The notes under the pieces: model-generated
Seen by the model: only the letters and a program-made list of their open reading frames with translations
The model's database searches: none
Told to the model about the DNA's origin: nothing
NCBI GenBank assembly: GCA_015146655.1
Contig: VKHL01000147.1
Span: forward strand, 1-64,000
Source: Ochromonas danica
Taxonomy: Eukaryota; Sar; Chrysophyceae; Chromulinales; Chromulinaceae
DNA length: 64,000 bases
Direction of reading: 5' to 3'
Translations under genes and position numbers: made by a program
Part shown: positions 8,354 to 19,979 of the stretch, piece after piece
Layout: each line of letters opens with the position of its first letter
Position numbering within the stretch: position 1 is the first letter of the stretch

Positions 8354-9019
8354 AGTTAGAGCAAGATTGTGCAACGCAGTAGTCTAATAGAGCTCCGCCG
8401 GTGAGTCAAAATCGATTACGGGGATGGCATTCCATTCCCATCCCTGCTAGATTCTGCTGCTCGTGACTTCGCTGACGTTGCATTAATCTAGACATCTAGG
8501 TTACTAGCTCGATTCTGGCTTGTGACTGTTTTGATGGAATGGTGATTAACCAATTTGAATTCCTGAAGTTTCGAGGGATGGAATTCCTGAATTAGAATGT
8601 AGAGATGGAAGGCAATGGCTTAGCGGTAAATAATCCGCCATCAGTGCGGACTTGATGAAAATTGTGGTAATATGTGACTGAAGAGGCAGATCTTTCTTTC
8701 GCAGCTACAAACGCGATGGTTAGGGTTGAAGTGAGGATTGGTCATTTCTCTCTTGCTGACGTTTGAAGTATGCACTTCTGTTACTTTGCTTTGCAAATCC
8801 TCTCATCAACGCATGCGCCTGCTCAATCGTGTGGACGTTGTTAAATCGTGGAACAGTAAAATTTGGAGTGTCATCCTATCCTGATCCCATTGCTACCCTC
8901 CTTCCTGGAAATCATCTGTGGATTGTGCATCCTTCCATTGATTTGAGTTTGTACATTCTTTTCCCATCCATCCTTCTATCCCTATTCCTCTCTATCCTTC
9001 GTTTATCGAGGATTGTAAA
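8354..9019. other. Divergent intergenic region, 666 bp
   Basis: Lies between the starts of the DUF3119 gene (-) and the zinc-finger-like gene (+), so it should hold both promoters. A direct repeat of GAATTCCTGAA occurs at 8557 and 8581. A pyrimidine-rich CCAT/CTATC stretch covers about 8955-9000. I see no convincing gene or RNA; a short open frame at 8763-9050 lacks an ATG and overlaps the real first exon. Confidence 0.5.
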
Positions 9020-10517
9020 ATGTCCATGGCTGGTCAAGAAGAAGAGATAAATCCACTGCCCAAGTCTATTCTCCTTCGATGGGATATTATATTAGCACAC
9101 TTTGAGACCCATTTTCAGAGTGTCTTTGCCACAAGTAAGAAGGTATGATATTATTTTCTTTTGTATGATGTCGCGACGACCTCTGATTTGTGTTTTGTGT
9201 CATCAGGCGCATTTTGATAGTGTTCCGGTGGAATATCGAGTAGTAGATGGAGCACGAGCCCGTTGGTGGCCTTTGCTCGTATTTGATGGGATGTTACACC
9301 TATTGATGCTGAACACGTGGTCGTTCGCATCACGCCGCGCTTTCAATCAACACCGAGTTTTTTTCGATGCTGTTCTAGCTGCTATTGAAGATGCCGATTC
9401 TGACCTCTTTCAAGAACTTTCCCGTGGTCAGCATTCCAATATTTTGTCTATTTCGCCGCCTCAGGCAACACCGTTGGATGATCAAGTCGACTTGGAGGAT
9501 GGATGGCATCGTGCTGTTGTCTGTTTACGAGCTCTTCCTGGACTTACAATAACGCCAATGCCAGTACCATGGCAGAGTTATGTTCAATTGAAGGAGCAGC
9601 TGCTTGTTGACCCACCAACCAAGTCCAAGTTGAAGTTTTTATTGATCATTGAGTATTTTATGCAACATGCATTATCTCGCAGAGGAGGATTAGAAGTATT
9701 GGTGAAACATGTGCTGGCAAAAGTAATTGTACATTTTGCTTGTGGTCTATATTCGGACGATCCCGCCGGCCGAACCGCGCACAATTTTTCCCATTCTCAT
9801 CCAGTATCTTCTGCTATGACTGTATCCTTCCCATCAAGCGCCAATGTTCATCCCTTGACGCGCGCAATGTCAGCAGCACGAGTACATCACCATGACGAGG
9901 GCCAAGTACTGGGAAATCATACCAAACTTAAAAAGCGTCGGCGCAACCACTTGCAACCAGATGGCGTCGATGCAACCACTCATTTTCATCACGGCGGCTC
10001 GTCTCCGATGGCGGTTGGTCCTCGTAATACGAATATAACTACGACTCTATCATATGATGATCTCACAGTTCATCCAGATATATTTGATGACTTCTACTCT
10101 CATGATTCTTATACAACAGATGGTGACTTTACTTCTCCAAATACCATCAGTCCCTGCTCTCAACAAAGCCACCTGCTTGGCAGCGAAGGTCATGTGTTCT
10201 ATGCTTCTCCACAAGGTATACATGTTAACACCGTGCCACAAGGACTTACAGTATGCTGCAATTGTTTGTGTGGGGGCTATCATTCTAGCAGACGCATGGC
10301 CTCTCTTCGCACTCATATCGCTAATACGCATCAGAGTGGTCCTGCTAATGACTCCAACGCTCCCGCTGTTGCCGAGTTCTTTTCTTCCTCAATCCACCAT
10401 CGCATGACGTATCCGCGACAATCGCCCCGCAATCAAGGAGATAAAGCTCCTATTGAAAATTCGGGTGATATGATTGAAGAACATGAAGAGCATAATGCGA
10501 AAGCAAGTTCAAGATAA
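9020..10517 (+). CDS. Hypothetical protein with C-terminal C2H2-like zinc finger
   Basis: Two exons, 9020-9142 and 9207-10517 (64-nt intron); 477 residues. Splicing joins FATSKK to AHFDSVPVEY in frame. I do not recognise the family. The first 190 residues look folded and helical (RARWWPLLVFDGMLHLLML; SKLKFLLIIEYFMQHAL). The middle (about 215-340) is His/Ser-rich and probably disordered, with a basic KLKKRRRN patch that could be a nuclear signal. Near residues 391-416 lies a Cys/His cluster, CCNCLCGG followed by LRTHIANTH, resembling a degenerate C2H2 finger with the usual HxxxxH end but an unusual Cys spacing. DNA or RNA binding in the nucleus is a guess. The gene stands alone, 366 bp before the RRM gene. 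Confidence 0.7.
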
Positions 10518-10883
10518 TCGGCTTGATATTGTATTTACGTTTTAAGGTATCGTATCCTCAGTCCCATAGCCTGTTGTTCCTTGTATTGTCAACTCAGTTT
10601 GAATTGCAGTTAATCTCTTCTCAATTTACAATATCAGCGTCTATAGTATAGTATGTACTTGTATGATGTACACTCGGTTAAAACTCTTTATCACGTTACG
10701 TCATAACATCATCTTCGATCTCAGACACTTCTTCGCATGCACCACGTCAACCAAGTCGTCCAACGCCAAATTTGCGTTGCGATTGCGATTGTTCGGTTCC
10801 GTTGCTGCGCTCTTTTCTGACAACAGCAATCACAATCAATTCCATCATATTACTTCTTCTTCTTCTTCTTCTTCTTGTGCATA
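10518..10883. other. Intergenic region, 366 bp, with (CTT)8 before the RRM start
   Basis: Separates two plus-strand genes. It ends with eight CTT units (10853-10876) a few bases before the ATG at 10884. A 73-codon frame from ATG 10663 ends in TAA at 10882-10884, overlapping the start codon of the RRM gene (TAATG). It could be an upstream ORF but has no recognisable protein features. Confidence 0.5.
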
Positions 10884-12253
10884 ATGATTGTGAACACTTT
10901 GTTTGTTGGTGATCTTCCTCAGTTCTGTACTGAGATTGAGTTAGCTCATCTGTTCTCGTCTTTTGGTCCTCTGGTGGATGTCAAGATCAAGCGCAGCATT
11001 AACAATGGGCGTGCCTTGACGTATGGCTTTGTCACTTTGTCCACCTTTCAGGGAGCTGAGGCGGCGAGAATTCGCTTGGATGGGTATGTTTTTATGGGAA
11101 GAAAGCTTCGGTAGGTTCCTTTCTTTGATTGCTGTCGTTGATGGTTGGCAGAGCTCTTAATGGTGTGCACTGATTGTTACAGAATTCGATGGGCATCTCA
11201 GAACCCTCGTGCGGAGACTCATAATGGAAACGTGATCAATTCTGTTTACATCCGCTATTCTTCTCCTCGGGTAAGTCCAAGCCTCTTGATCGCTCTTGTG
11301 TCTGCTGTGTTTCTTATCCTTGTTGTAAGCAGATGGATCGCACGATCACTGAATTTGATTTGCACCGTATCTTCTTGCGATATGGAGCTATTGAGGACGT
11401 GGCAATCAAAGAATCTTCTGTTGACCAGCGAGCGGGGAGACAATGTGGTTATGGATTTGTGCATTTCTCATCGCAGAGAGATGGAGTGACTGCTGCTCTT
11501 AATGCCGTGCAAACAATGGACAATGCTACTATTGATAACATTACGTTCAATGTTGAGTTGTCACGTAATCTGTTGAAGCAATTCGGTGAGTTGGCGTCGG
11601 CCACCTCCACCACGTCCTCTCAACAAGCCAGTTGTTCGCAGCTTCCTAACCCTCCTGCTCTTGCTGCTTCCGCCTCCTTTCCAGTCGCTTATCAAGCACA
11701 AGCAATGCCGCCTATGGTTCCCCATAAAAGACCAAATACACTCCAATTAAATTCGCCCATTATCAACTTTCCAGCGCAGCTCTCACCTGCATCCACCATC
11801 TCAGCCCTCTCAGACTACAGCTCCGTGGACTCCAACCCATCTTTCCAGACGGCTCGCATGGGGCAGAGTCCACAAAATGACCCCCATTACTCCCGCAATG
11901 TGGAGAGTCGCGATCTGCTCTCCGAGGACTGCAATCGTCGCCTGCCTGATATTCCATCGAAGCGCTTTTCTTTCGATCGATTCGATTCAACTCCTCCAGA
12001 ATCGATTTCTAATAAAAAACAACAGGACGGCTTGATTGGTAAATCTTTTGGGGAAGACATGAACGTATTTTTACGTGGGCAGGATTGGAAGGGACGAGAG
12101 GTTTATTTCCCTACAGCAACATGCCTTCGTCTCCCTGATAGTTCTTCCGCCCAAACTTCTAGAGATGGGGTCTCTTCTTTTGACACCCTTCAGCTATCTC
12201 AAAAGTCTATTGACGAAGCAGCGGGTGTTTTGAGATACTTATCTCTATTCTGA
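10884..12253 (+). CDS. RNA-binding protein with two RRM domains
   Basis: Three exons, 10884-11110, 11183-11270 and 11333-12253, with introns of 72 and 62 nt; 411 residues. RRM1 (about residues 4-95) has the RNP2-like LFVGDLP and RNP1-like LTYGFVTL. RRM2 (about 96-180) starts SVYIRYSSPRMDRTITEFDL and carries CGYGFVHF. The layout resembles tandem-RRM mRNA-binding proteins of the Pab1/TIA/RBM type; I cannot name an ortholog. The C-terminal half is Ser/Pro/Gln-rich and probably disordered. It ends with a short helix (KSIDEAAGVLRYLSLF) that could be a peptide-docking tail. Aromatic residues expected in RNP1 are partly replaced, so binding specificity is unclear. Confidence 0.85.
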
Positions 12254-12738
12254 ACCCGCTATGGGACTTGTGGTGACTACAACTCCTCAACAAGGGAGTA
12301 GTCGCATTTCTTGACATTTATTCTATATGATTATTATCTGTATGTTTCCATCACTGTCCGCTTTCTTAGTTATTTATATTTATATGTTCGCATTCGAAAT
12401 ATGCACCTTTCGATAGAGTTTGCGATGGTGTTTCTGGAGAATGAGACGTGCGTATTGTCGCCTTTCGTGCTCTGTAGTATGTTGTAGCTGATCCGTTAAA
12501 TCCTAGATGTCATATATATCACGCTCACTTGTTCGCGTCTGTACATCCATATAATTCCTAATTCAAAGCTGCTTCAAACGATGTTTACATCAATTGCAAT
12601 ATAGACTAATGTTTTCTTGCAGACTTGCATAGACACATAAATTTATGACAAGGGGTGATTTGCATCGGCGCTCTGTTAAGTTAAGATCGATCAATCTGGG
12701 ACGGATCCATTTTGGATCAATTGATTCGAACATCAGTC
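12254..12738. other. Intergenic region, 485 bp
   Basis: AT-rich sequence between two plus-strand genes, holding the 3' end of the RRM transcript and the promoter of the myotubularin gene. I see no gene, tRNA or repeat in it. Confidence 0.5.
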
Positions 12739-15700
12739 ATGTCCATTTCTGCGGTGTCAGACCACCGTTCAATAATTGAGAACGTGTTTGACTCCTCGAG
12801 CAGAGCCCCGTCTATGCATGGAGTCTTGTATGTACAAGGATTCTTTCTTTTCAAGCGCTGGCGCCGTCTTCACGTTGAGCTCCGGCAGCATACTCTCGTC
12901 ATTTCCTTGTTGCACAGAGGTGTCATCAAGAAAACATTCCCTCTTGACAACAATACTATTTGTGAGGATTCTTCTGTGCGCCATTTCTGTTTTGTTATCT
13001 ACAACCCGAGCGGTGAGAAGGCCTTCTTTGCGGCAGACAATATGGCCTCGAAGGAGGCCTGGATGGAAGTCATTCAGAGCAGCCTTTCCATATTGAGATT
13101 GGCTGGTCGTAAAATGCGACTTGATGAACGCAATCGAGCAATGAGTCAATATATCAATCGTCCGGTCCTCTTTGTGAAAGTGGTGCGTGCTTGTAATTTG
13201 TTGCCGAAAGATGTCAATGGCAGCAGCGATCCCTATGTCAAAATATCTCTCGGTGCATCAACTGTCCGCACAACAACTCGACGCAAAGAGTTGCATCCGG
13301 AGTGGGGTATGGTCTTCTGCTTTGATTGGGACGTTTCCATGCGATATGCCCTCGTAGAGGTGTACGATGAAGATTACTCCTCCGCTGATGACTTCCTTGG
13401 CCAAGTGGTCATCCCTCTATTGCCTTTCCATCTTCTCCTTCATCCTAACCAGCCTAATCTATCGTGGTATCCGCTGTGTAGGAGATCCTCCAGATCCTCG
13501 TACGGTGGTGCGATTCAACTTGAGATAACTTGTGCTTCGTCGTCGAGCTATGTTCCAGAACTGCAGGCCTTCGCGAAGGAAGTTTTGCAATTAGAGTGTT
13601 TTCGATTAAATATATTGCCTGCACTAGATGGTATGGGACTCATTGGTCTCCGAGACTTGAATCCAATCCCTGCGACTAGACAACTGCCGCAGGAAAAACT
13701 GTCCGTAGCTCTCGCTGGTGAAGGTGTAGAAGAAACGGTCGAAGAAGAATATTGCAACAAAGCGGTGAAAAATGAGGGAGACGCAGAAGAGGTGATGGAG
13801 GAGGAGAATGTGAAGACTGCTTCTCCTGAGTTGATGGATCAGTGGCTGCGAGAACAGTGTGCCTTTCCGTTTTCCTTTCCCTCCCATCAAACTGAAGCTT
13901 TGGAAGACCTTGCGCTCCATGTTAGCATGGTACAGATCTTTGGTGGCAATCGTCGTATAGCTGTTTCTGGGGTGCTTCTCTTGACGAACTATCGCTTGCT
14001 GTTCGTGTCGCACGGGCGAATTCTTCGCTTTTCTTCATGTACGGAGAGTATTGACGACGATACAGATCTCACTACTCAGATCTCCACAGCACAGATTGTC
14101 TCTGTGCATCTTCTCTCTGATTATGATGTGACGGTTAATACTTCGTTTGAAGCACTCAAAATCCGCACAACAGATCATCGGCTTTTGCTTTTTCTCTTCA
14201 AGGAGGAGGCACCACCTTCTTTAAGTTCTGCTTGTGGAGGGAGTTACTTCTCACAGCTTCCAAGACGTCTTGGAAGCATCTTTAGCCGCTCTCTCGTGCG
14301 CGATGCAAGGAGTGGTGTGGGAGACAGCGGGAGTCGCAATCCTAGCGTTGCTAGTCAATCAAGCAATGTATTTAGTAGGGCTACATCCGCAGCAACAGTG
14401 GGTAGGCCAATCGAGCTATATCTTCATTTTCTTCTATATTTTATGCCCCGTATTGTTGATTCAGAGACGGCCCAAGGACGACTTGCAGAACAGCAGCAAG
14501 ATCACAATGATAAGGAGGAATCGGCTGAAGAGGCATCGGCCCTTGCATCAGCTTGGTTGCGGCTGCTCTCCTCTCCTATGTTTCCGCTCTTGGAAGCATA
14601 CGAAGCTGCGGAGGGTCCTCCGCCACAACGCTTTTATTTGCGCTTGAAGAGTCGGGTAAGATCATGTGACATTTTATTGTTATGGAGTCCAATATTAGTT
14701 ATCTTTCTTGTGGTTAGAGTTCTAATCGGCCCATTGAGCGCTATTTGCTGGCTGTTCAACACCATACTTTGTTGAACCATCTGCGTGAGGCTTGTGGTTT
14801 GCTATCATATCCTCGCCCCGCCTACGCTGATGAAAAAAAGGTTACTAGACTTTATCCTGAGACAAAAAATGTTGAGGAAGAGGGTGAATTGCAAACCTAT
14901 GATGATGCATTGCTTGATAATGAAGTACTACCTGAAGATTTTGCTCTACATGATGGTGCGCATCTTCAACCTCTTCAAGTCCTGTCTGCAGCACCATCTT
15001 CCTGTAGTAATGGCATTATGGCCATTTCACCACTACACGCTGATTCTGCCGCTTCTGATCCTTCTTCTGTGAATACACCTCCAACAAATAATAGTACGAG
15101 CAGCAACGAGCCGGAAGGCCCAGTTTCTTCAATGCAAGAGCAAAAGCTAGCCGCATTAATGCAGTGCAAGGATATATCCCTCGAAGTGCTCTCCCAAACC
15201 GCCCGAGAGTATTCAAATTATAGGTCTTTGCTGACGAAAACATTCTTCAATCTCGAAGCTGGTTGGCACATATATGATCCTTTGAGAGAGTTTCGTCGAT
15301 TACGGGCGACTGACAGTTCATTCTGGCGTGTCAGTTATGTTAATCATTCTTATCGACTTTGCCCAACTTATCCAAATTTGCTCTGCGTTCCCAGTACCGT
15401 TTCTGATGAAGTGTTGCTCCAAGCAGCGCGGTTTAGATCAAAGCATCGACTACCGGTATTATCATGGCTCAGTCCCCATGGCGTGGCCATTTGCCGCGCT
15501 GCGCAACCTATGGTAGGTATTGCGAACAATCGCTCAGGTCATGATGAACAGTTAGTAAATTCCATCCGTATGGCTTCAGCTGAGGGTCTCGTGCAATCTG
15601 GCATTGCTTTGAATGATTCAAATAGTGGGACAAGGATTGGTGGAGAGAGTAACCGCCCACTTGTAATTGTTGATGCAAGGCCTTTGCTGAACGCGAAAGC

Positions 15701-16999
15701 CAACCAAGCAGTTGGTAAGGGTGTAGAAAGCGAAAAACACTACGGTCATGTTCAGGTTCTCTTCCTTGATATTCCTAATATTCATGCTGTGCGCAAAGCG
15801 AGCGATACCTTGGATGACCAGCTGTATGCCTCAGAAGAGGGTGGAGGTGGAGGTGGTGGAGGCGAGACTTTGTTGTGGATCGCTTATGTGCGCAAAGTGC
15901 TCCAGGGCGCCATGAAAGTCGCTTATTTAGTCCATAATCTCCAGGTTCCAGTCCTTATTCACTGTTCTGATGGTTGGGATCGCACTGCGCAGCTTTCTTC
16001 TTTGTCTATGTTGCTGTTGGATGGTTATTATCGCACTCTTTTGGGGTTTCTGGTCCTTATCGAAAAAGAATGGATTTCATTTGGTCACAAATTTGCTGAT
16101 CGCCTAGGTTTTGGATTTGACAACTTCAAAGATGAGGAACGCTCGCCCATATTCGTGCAGTTCCTTGACTGCGTCCATCAGATCCTCAGTCAACGGCCCT
16201 CAGCATTTGAGTTTAATGATCGTCTACTCGTTTTCATCAAAGAACATCTTCATACCAATGTTTTTGGTACCTTTCTTTGTAATTCTGAGTATGACCGTAA
16301 AATTGCTCTGCGACTCGATTTGCACAGTATCTCGATATGGAACGTTGTGCTTGCGGAACGTGAAACTTTTCTAAACCGCGGTTATCAACCTGTGGAAGGA
16401 ATCGTTACACCTGTGGCAACTCGACTGCGAATTCACCTTTGGACTGATGGTTTTTGTTCATGGCATAGCAAGTCATCGCGATTGCTTTATCATAACTTCA
16501 ACGACTTGCAGAGTCTCCTCAACTCGGGAGGGTCAGGGGTAGGAGGCAGTAGTAGTCGGTATTGGATGGATGATAAGCATGCTTATAGCTGTGTGAAATG
16601 TGCACGCCTTTTTGGTGTGTGGCGAAGGAGACATCACTGTCGGTCTTGCGGATTCATATATTGCGACACTTGTTGCCATGAATTGCGCCTTGTACCGGCT
16701 ATCAGTACCTGGAAGCTTAGCAGGTATATTATAAAATCTGAACCCAATGAATGGTTTGTTTGCATGTCTCATCGCCGGTGATTCGTTCTAGATGTTGTCT
16801 TGATTGTGCTGCAGCATTAGATTTGGCCGCCATTGAAGCAGAAATTTCGTTCAAAAAGAACTCCAGACATTTTCGACGGTCGATTGAAGGAGTCAACGCG
16901 CAACAACAACAGAAGTTTCATGCAAGTCTCCGACGAGCCACTGGCTTGGCATTGGAACAGAAAGAAGAGGAAGAAGAGAGAAAACGTGTTGTGGTTTAG
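12739..16999 (+). CDS. Myotubularin-family 3-phosphoinositide phosphatase (PH-C2-GRAM-phosphatase-FYVE)
   Basis: Three exons, 12739-14655, 14718-16723 and 16792-16999 (introns 62 and 68 nt); 1376 residues. Domains in order: PH (about 25-125, VLYVQGFFLFKRWRRLHVEL); C2 (about 135-245, with the Ca-site type NGSSDPYVK and DEDYSSADDFLG); GRAM/PH-G (about 385-490); myotubularin phosphatase with active site HCSDGWDRT near residue 1053; C-terminal FYVE finger (about 1262-1335, CVKCARLF, RRRHHCRSCG, CCLDC after the last intron). The catalytic Cys, Asp and Arg are intact, so it should remove the 3-phosphate of PI3P or PI(3,5)P2 on endosomes. FYVE and C2 would direct it to membrane. A Gly run (GGGGGGGG) sits before the active site. 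It is longer than animal MTMs because of the PH-C2 front. An upstream noncoding exon is possible. Confidence 0.9.
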
Positions 17000-17215
17000 T
17001 TTTATTTAAGGAAGAGTAGTTGCCTCATAGAATCCTCATTTGCGATATCGCTTTTACGGTGGAAGGGAATGTTAATTAAGGTTCACCTGTTTTAACAGTG
17101 TTTAAAATCGAAAAGCGCGTTTCTGGGAAACTGTCAGCAGGCTTTGGGGCATTTGGTTCGATTTCCAAGCCTCTGTCAGTCTTCTCGGTTCTCTCATTCC
17201 TTCGATACAGTTGTC

Positions 17216-17536
17216 ATGTCGGTAAGATCGCTCTCGTTTCTTCGTTTCCCTATTAGTTGTTTCCTTAAGCACTGACATATACTTTGATTTTGTGATGAAC
17301 AGACCATTGTCAATCCCAAGCCCTTCTTAAGTGAGCTCACTGGTCAAGAGGTCATCGTCAAGCTGAAATGGGGCATGGAGTATAAAGGAACGTTGCTTGC
17401 CACCGACTCATACATGAATCTTCAGCTTGCGGACACAGAAGAATTTATTGAAGGCGAACTCTCGGGTCGGTTAGGCGAAGTACTTATTCGCTGCAACAAC
17501 GTCCTCTACATGCGGCCCGCCCAGTCTTCCTCTTAA
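17216..17536 (+). CDS. SNRPF: Small nuclear ribonucleoprotein F (SmF)
   Basis: Two exons: only ATGTCG in the first (17216-17221), then an 81-nt intron, then 17303-17536; 79 residues. The protein starts [19 protein letters not shown]. It has the Sm1 motif ([20 protein letters not shown]) and the Sm2 motif ([11 protein letters not shown]), nearly identical to SmF of other eukaryotes. It forms the heptameric Sm ring with SmB, D1, D2, D3, E and G on U snRNAs. The acidic C-terminal tail seen in animals is reduced to AQSSS. It is convergent with eRF3, whose stop lies 82 bp downstream. Confidence 0.95.
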
Positions 17537-17617
17537 TCTAAGACCGTTAACAATCAAAAACTAAACACCACATAGCATTTCTTAAGATTGGTTACTCGAG
17601 AAAATGACAGTATCTAT

Positions 17618-19491
17618 TTATTTGCTGATTGTCTCGACAATCTTGCCAATGGCAATGGTACGGCCCTCGTCACGCAAAGTGACGCGTCCGAGCGCTGGCA
17701 TGACATCAAAGGCTTCCATACAAGTATGCAAAGGCATCTTGAGTTTTGCTACGCACTGTTGTCCAGATCTTGCAAATGGTCGACGCAATGGCTTGCCTTT
17801 CTCGAGGACGAAACAGAGCTCCGTGCAGACCACTTCGATCTCGACGGTGTGCACATGCATCACTGCCTCGTATCCAGAGGTGAACAGCGGTCGATGCTCA
17901 AGCATGTCGACTAGGGCCAATTGAACCTTAATTTCCGTCACAGCGGGAACGACACTGGAAGGAGAGCAAAGGACATATCCCTTCTGAACATCCTCCACAT
18001 TGACAGAACCGAATTTGAGCAGCACATTCTCTCCCGGTTTCGCGCAGCGCACTCGAGTCTCATCGATAACAATCTCATCGACACGGGCCTTCTTCTTCGT
18101 AGGAGCAATCAACACTTCGTCGCCAACACGAATAGTTCCAGAGCCAATCTTGCCCATCACAACACATCCGCGCTCGAAATAGCGATCGAGACAAGGCATG
18201 CGGAGAGCAGCCTCAGCATTACGACCAGTGATTGCCAGGTTGTCGAGAGTAGAGAGCAGAGTAGGGGTGGTGGTATTGTGTGCACCGGTGGAGTAAAGCT
18301 CTTTCCACCATGGACAACGTTCGCTTGAGACTTCCTTGAGCACATTGTCTCCAGTCAAGCCAGCAATAGGCAAGAACTTCACATCCTTTTTGATCACATA
18401 GCCTACAGCCTTGAGGTACGGCTTCAGCTTGGAAACGCACTCCTCGTAACGATTACGATCCCACTCCACGGTAGGGTCATCCATCTTGTTCACAACAACC
18501 ACCAAGTGTTGCACGCCAATTGTACGGGCCAAGAGGGCATGCTCACGGGTCTGACCTCCTTTCTCAAATCCTGTCTCGAACTCTCCTCTGCGCGCAGAAA
18601 TGACGAGAATGCCAACATCTGCCTGTGCAGCGCCAGCGATCATGTTTGGCACATAGTTCTTGTGACCAGGGGCATCAAGAATGGTATAACGATTCTTTTC
18701 CGTTTCAAAATGAGCACGGCCAACTTCCACAGTGATGCCCTTGGCTCGCTCTTCCTCAGAAGTATCAAGCAGATAGGCCAGATACCAGGATTCGCGGTTG
18801 CGTTGCTTGGCTTCTTTCTCATATCTCTCGATGGTGCGTTGATCCACTTTGCCCATAAGATAGAGGATGGAGCCAGCGAGAGTAGACTTGCCGGCGTCCA
18901 CATGGCCAATAAAGACAACATTGAGATGTTCGCGAGAATCACCCTCTGTGATCTCACCAGCCGTGATACCTTCCTCGTCTTCTCCCTCTTCAGCTTTAGC
19001 AGCAGGAGTTGGAGAAACAGCCGCGGAAGCAGGCGCAGGGCTGGCATCAACTGCAGCCTGCTCCTCTCGAGCCACATCTTCCGCGGCAGGCACCTCCTTC
19101 AACTCAATCTCCTCGGGCTCCTCAGCATCAATAATAGCTCTAATCTCTGGATAGTTCATCAGTGAGTCGGGGTCCTCCAGCATCTTGGAGGCTTTCTCGC
19201 GGTCGCCCAGAGTGAGCTTCAAGCAGGCCTGCCACAGAGGATCATTCTCATCCACCCCGTCCTCCTCTGAGAAAGAATTAAGAATTCAAGGCTTACAGGA
19301 TGGATCCAATGCTGAAAAGAATGCAGAAACTAACCTTCCACGACGGCGGGCTCGGGCACGGGCACGGGCTCAGGCTTAGGAGGCAGAGGAGCTTGAACCT
19401 CAGGTGCAGGGGCAGGAGCAGGTGCGCCAAACGAGGGCTTCCATTCAGTCACAGAAGGGTTGAAAACAAACTCTCTTGCGTTGGGATTCAT
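17618..19491 (-). CDS. SUP35: Eukaryotic peptide chain release factor eRF3 (GTPase)
   Basis: Two exons, 19491-19335 and 19266-17618 (68-nt intron); 601 residues. It works with eRF1 to terminate translation, using GTP hydrolysis. GTPase motifs: GHVDAGKST (G1), GITVEVGRAHFE (G2 region), DAPGHKNYV (G3), VVNKMDDP (G4). Two beta-barrel domains follow, with GSVNVEDVQKGYVLC and FTSGYEAVMHVHTVEIEV. The N-terminus has MNPNAREFVFNP, a PAM2-type motif that would bind the MLLE domain of poly(A)-binding protein, as in human eRF3. A Pro/Ala/Glu-rich linker then leads to the GTPase. The prion-like Gln/Asn repeats of yeast Sup35 are absent. An upstream in-frame ATG at 19554 would add 21 residues; I prefer 19491. 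Confidence 0.93.
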
Positions 19492-19979
19492 GCTTCCAAG
19501 TCTTGCAAAGCTTTCAATGACAGCGAGGGAAGCGTTCTGCGCCTTTCGTCTCAACAGGCAAAACTCTTAAAACTCGAGTTTTATCTCACATTCCTTTCAA
19601 TGCACTTCTCCACGAGATTCGACGGGAATGGAAGGAAGAAATACACAACATGCGCTAGAATAAATATACAACAAGAATAAAACAAAGAAGTCTCACCTAC
19701 AAGTATTTGCAACTTCAGCTTCTAAGCTTGCTAACAAGAGCGACAAAAACTTGAGCCTATAGTAATTAATATAAACGTTTTCTTTCGAGCTTCTTATCTC
19801 GAGCATTTAAATATTTTTCGAGTTTTCATTCAGTATCTGTTATTTGTTAGTCAATTATTAATGCTAGTAGCAGTACAAACTGTAAGCGTCTTGTTGGTGT
19901 AGATTAGACGGCCAGAGGATGCGCGGGAAGTAATAATAGGTCTTGCTTTGGTGGGCAGCAGAAGTCGAAGCTTGCACCA
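19492..19979. other. Divergent intergenic region, 488 bp
   Basis: Lies between eRF3 (-) and the aldo-keto reductase (+) and should hold both promoters. It is AT-rich in the middle (about 19740-19860). I see no gene or repeat. Confidence 0.5.

Noticed and set aside
8763-9050. Hydrophobic 95-codon frame upstream of the zinc-finger-like gene
   Set aside because: No ATG at its head, and it overlaps the well-supported first exon at 9020 in another frame.
17100-17180. GGTTCGATTTCC resembling a tRNA T-arm before SmF
   Set aside because: No matching acceptor, D or anticodon arms could be found around it.
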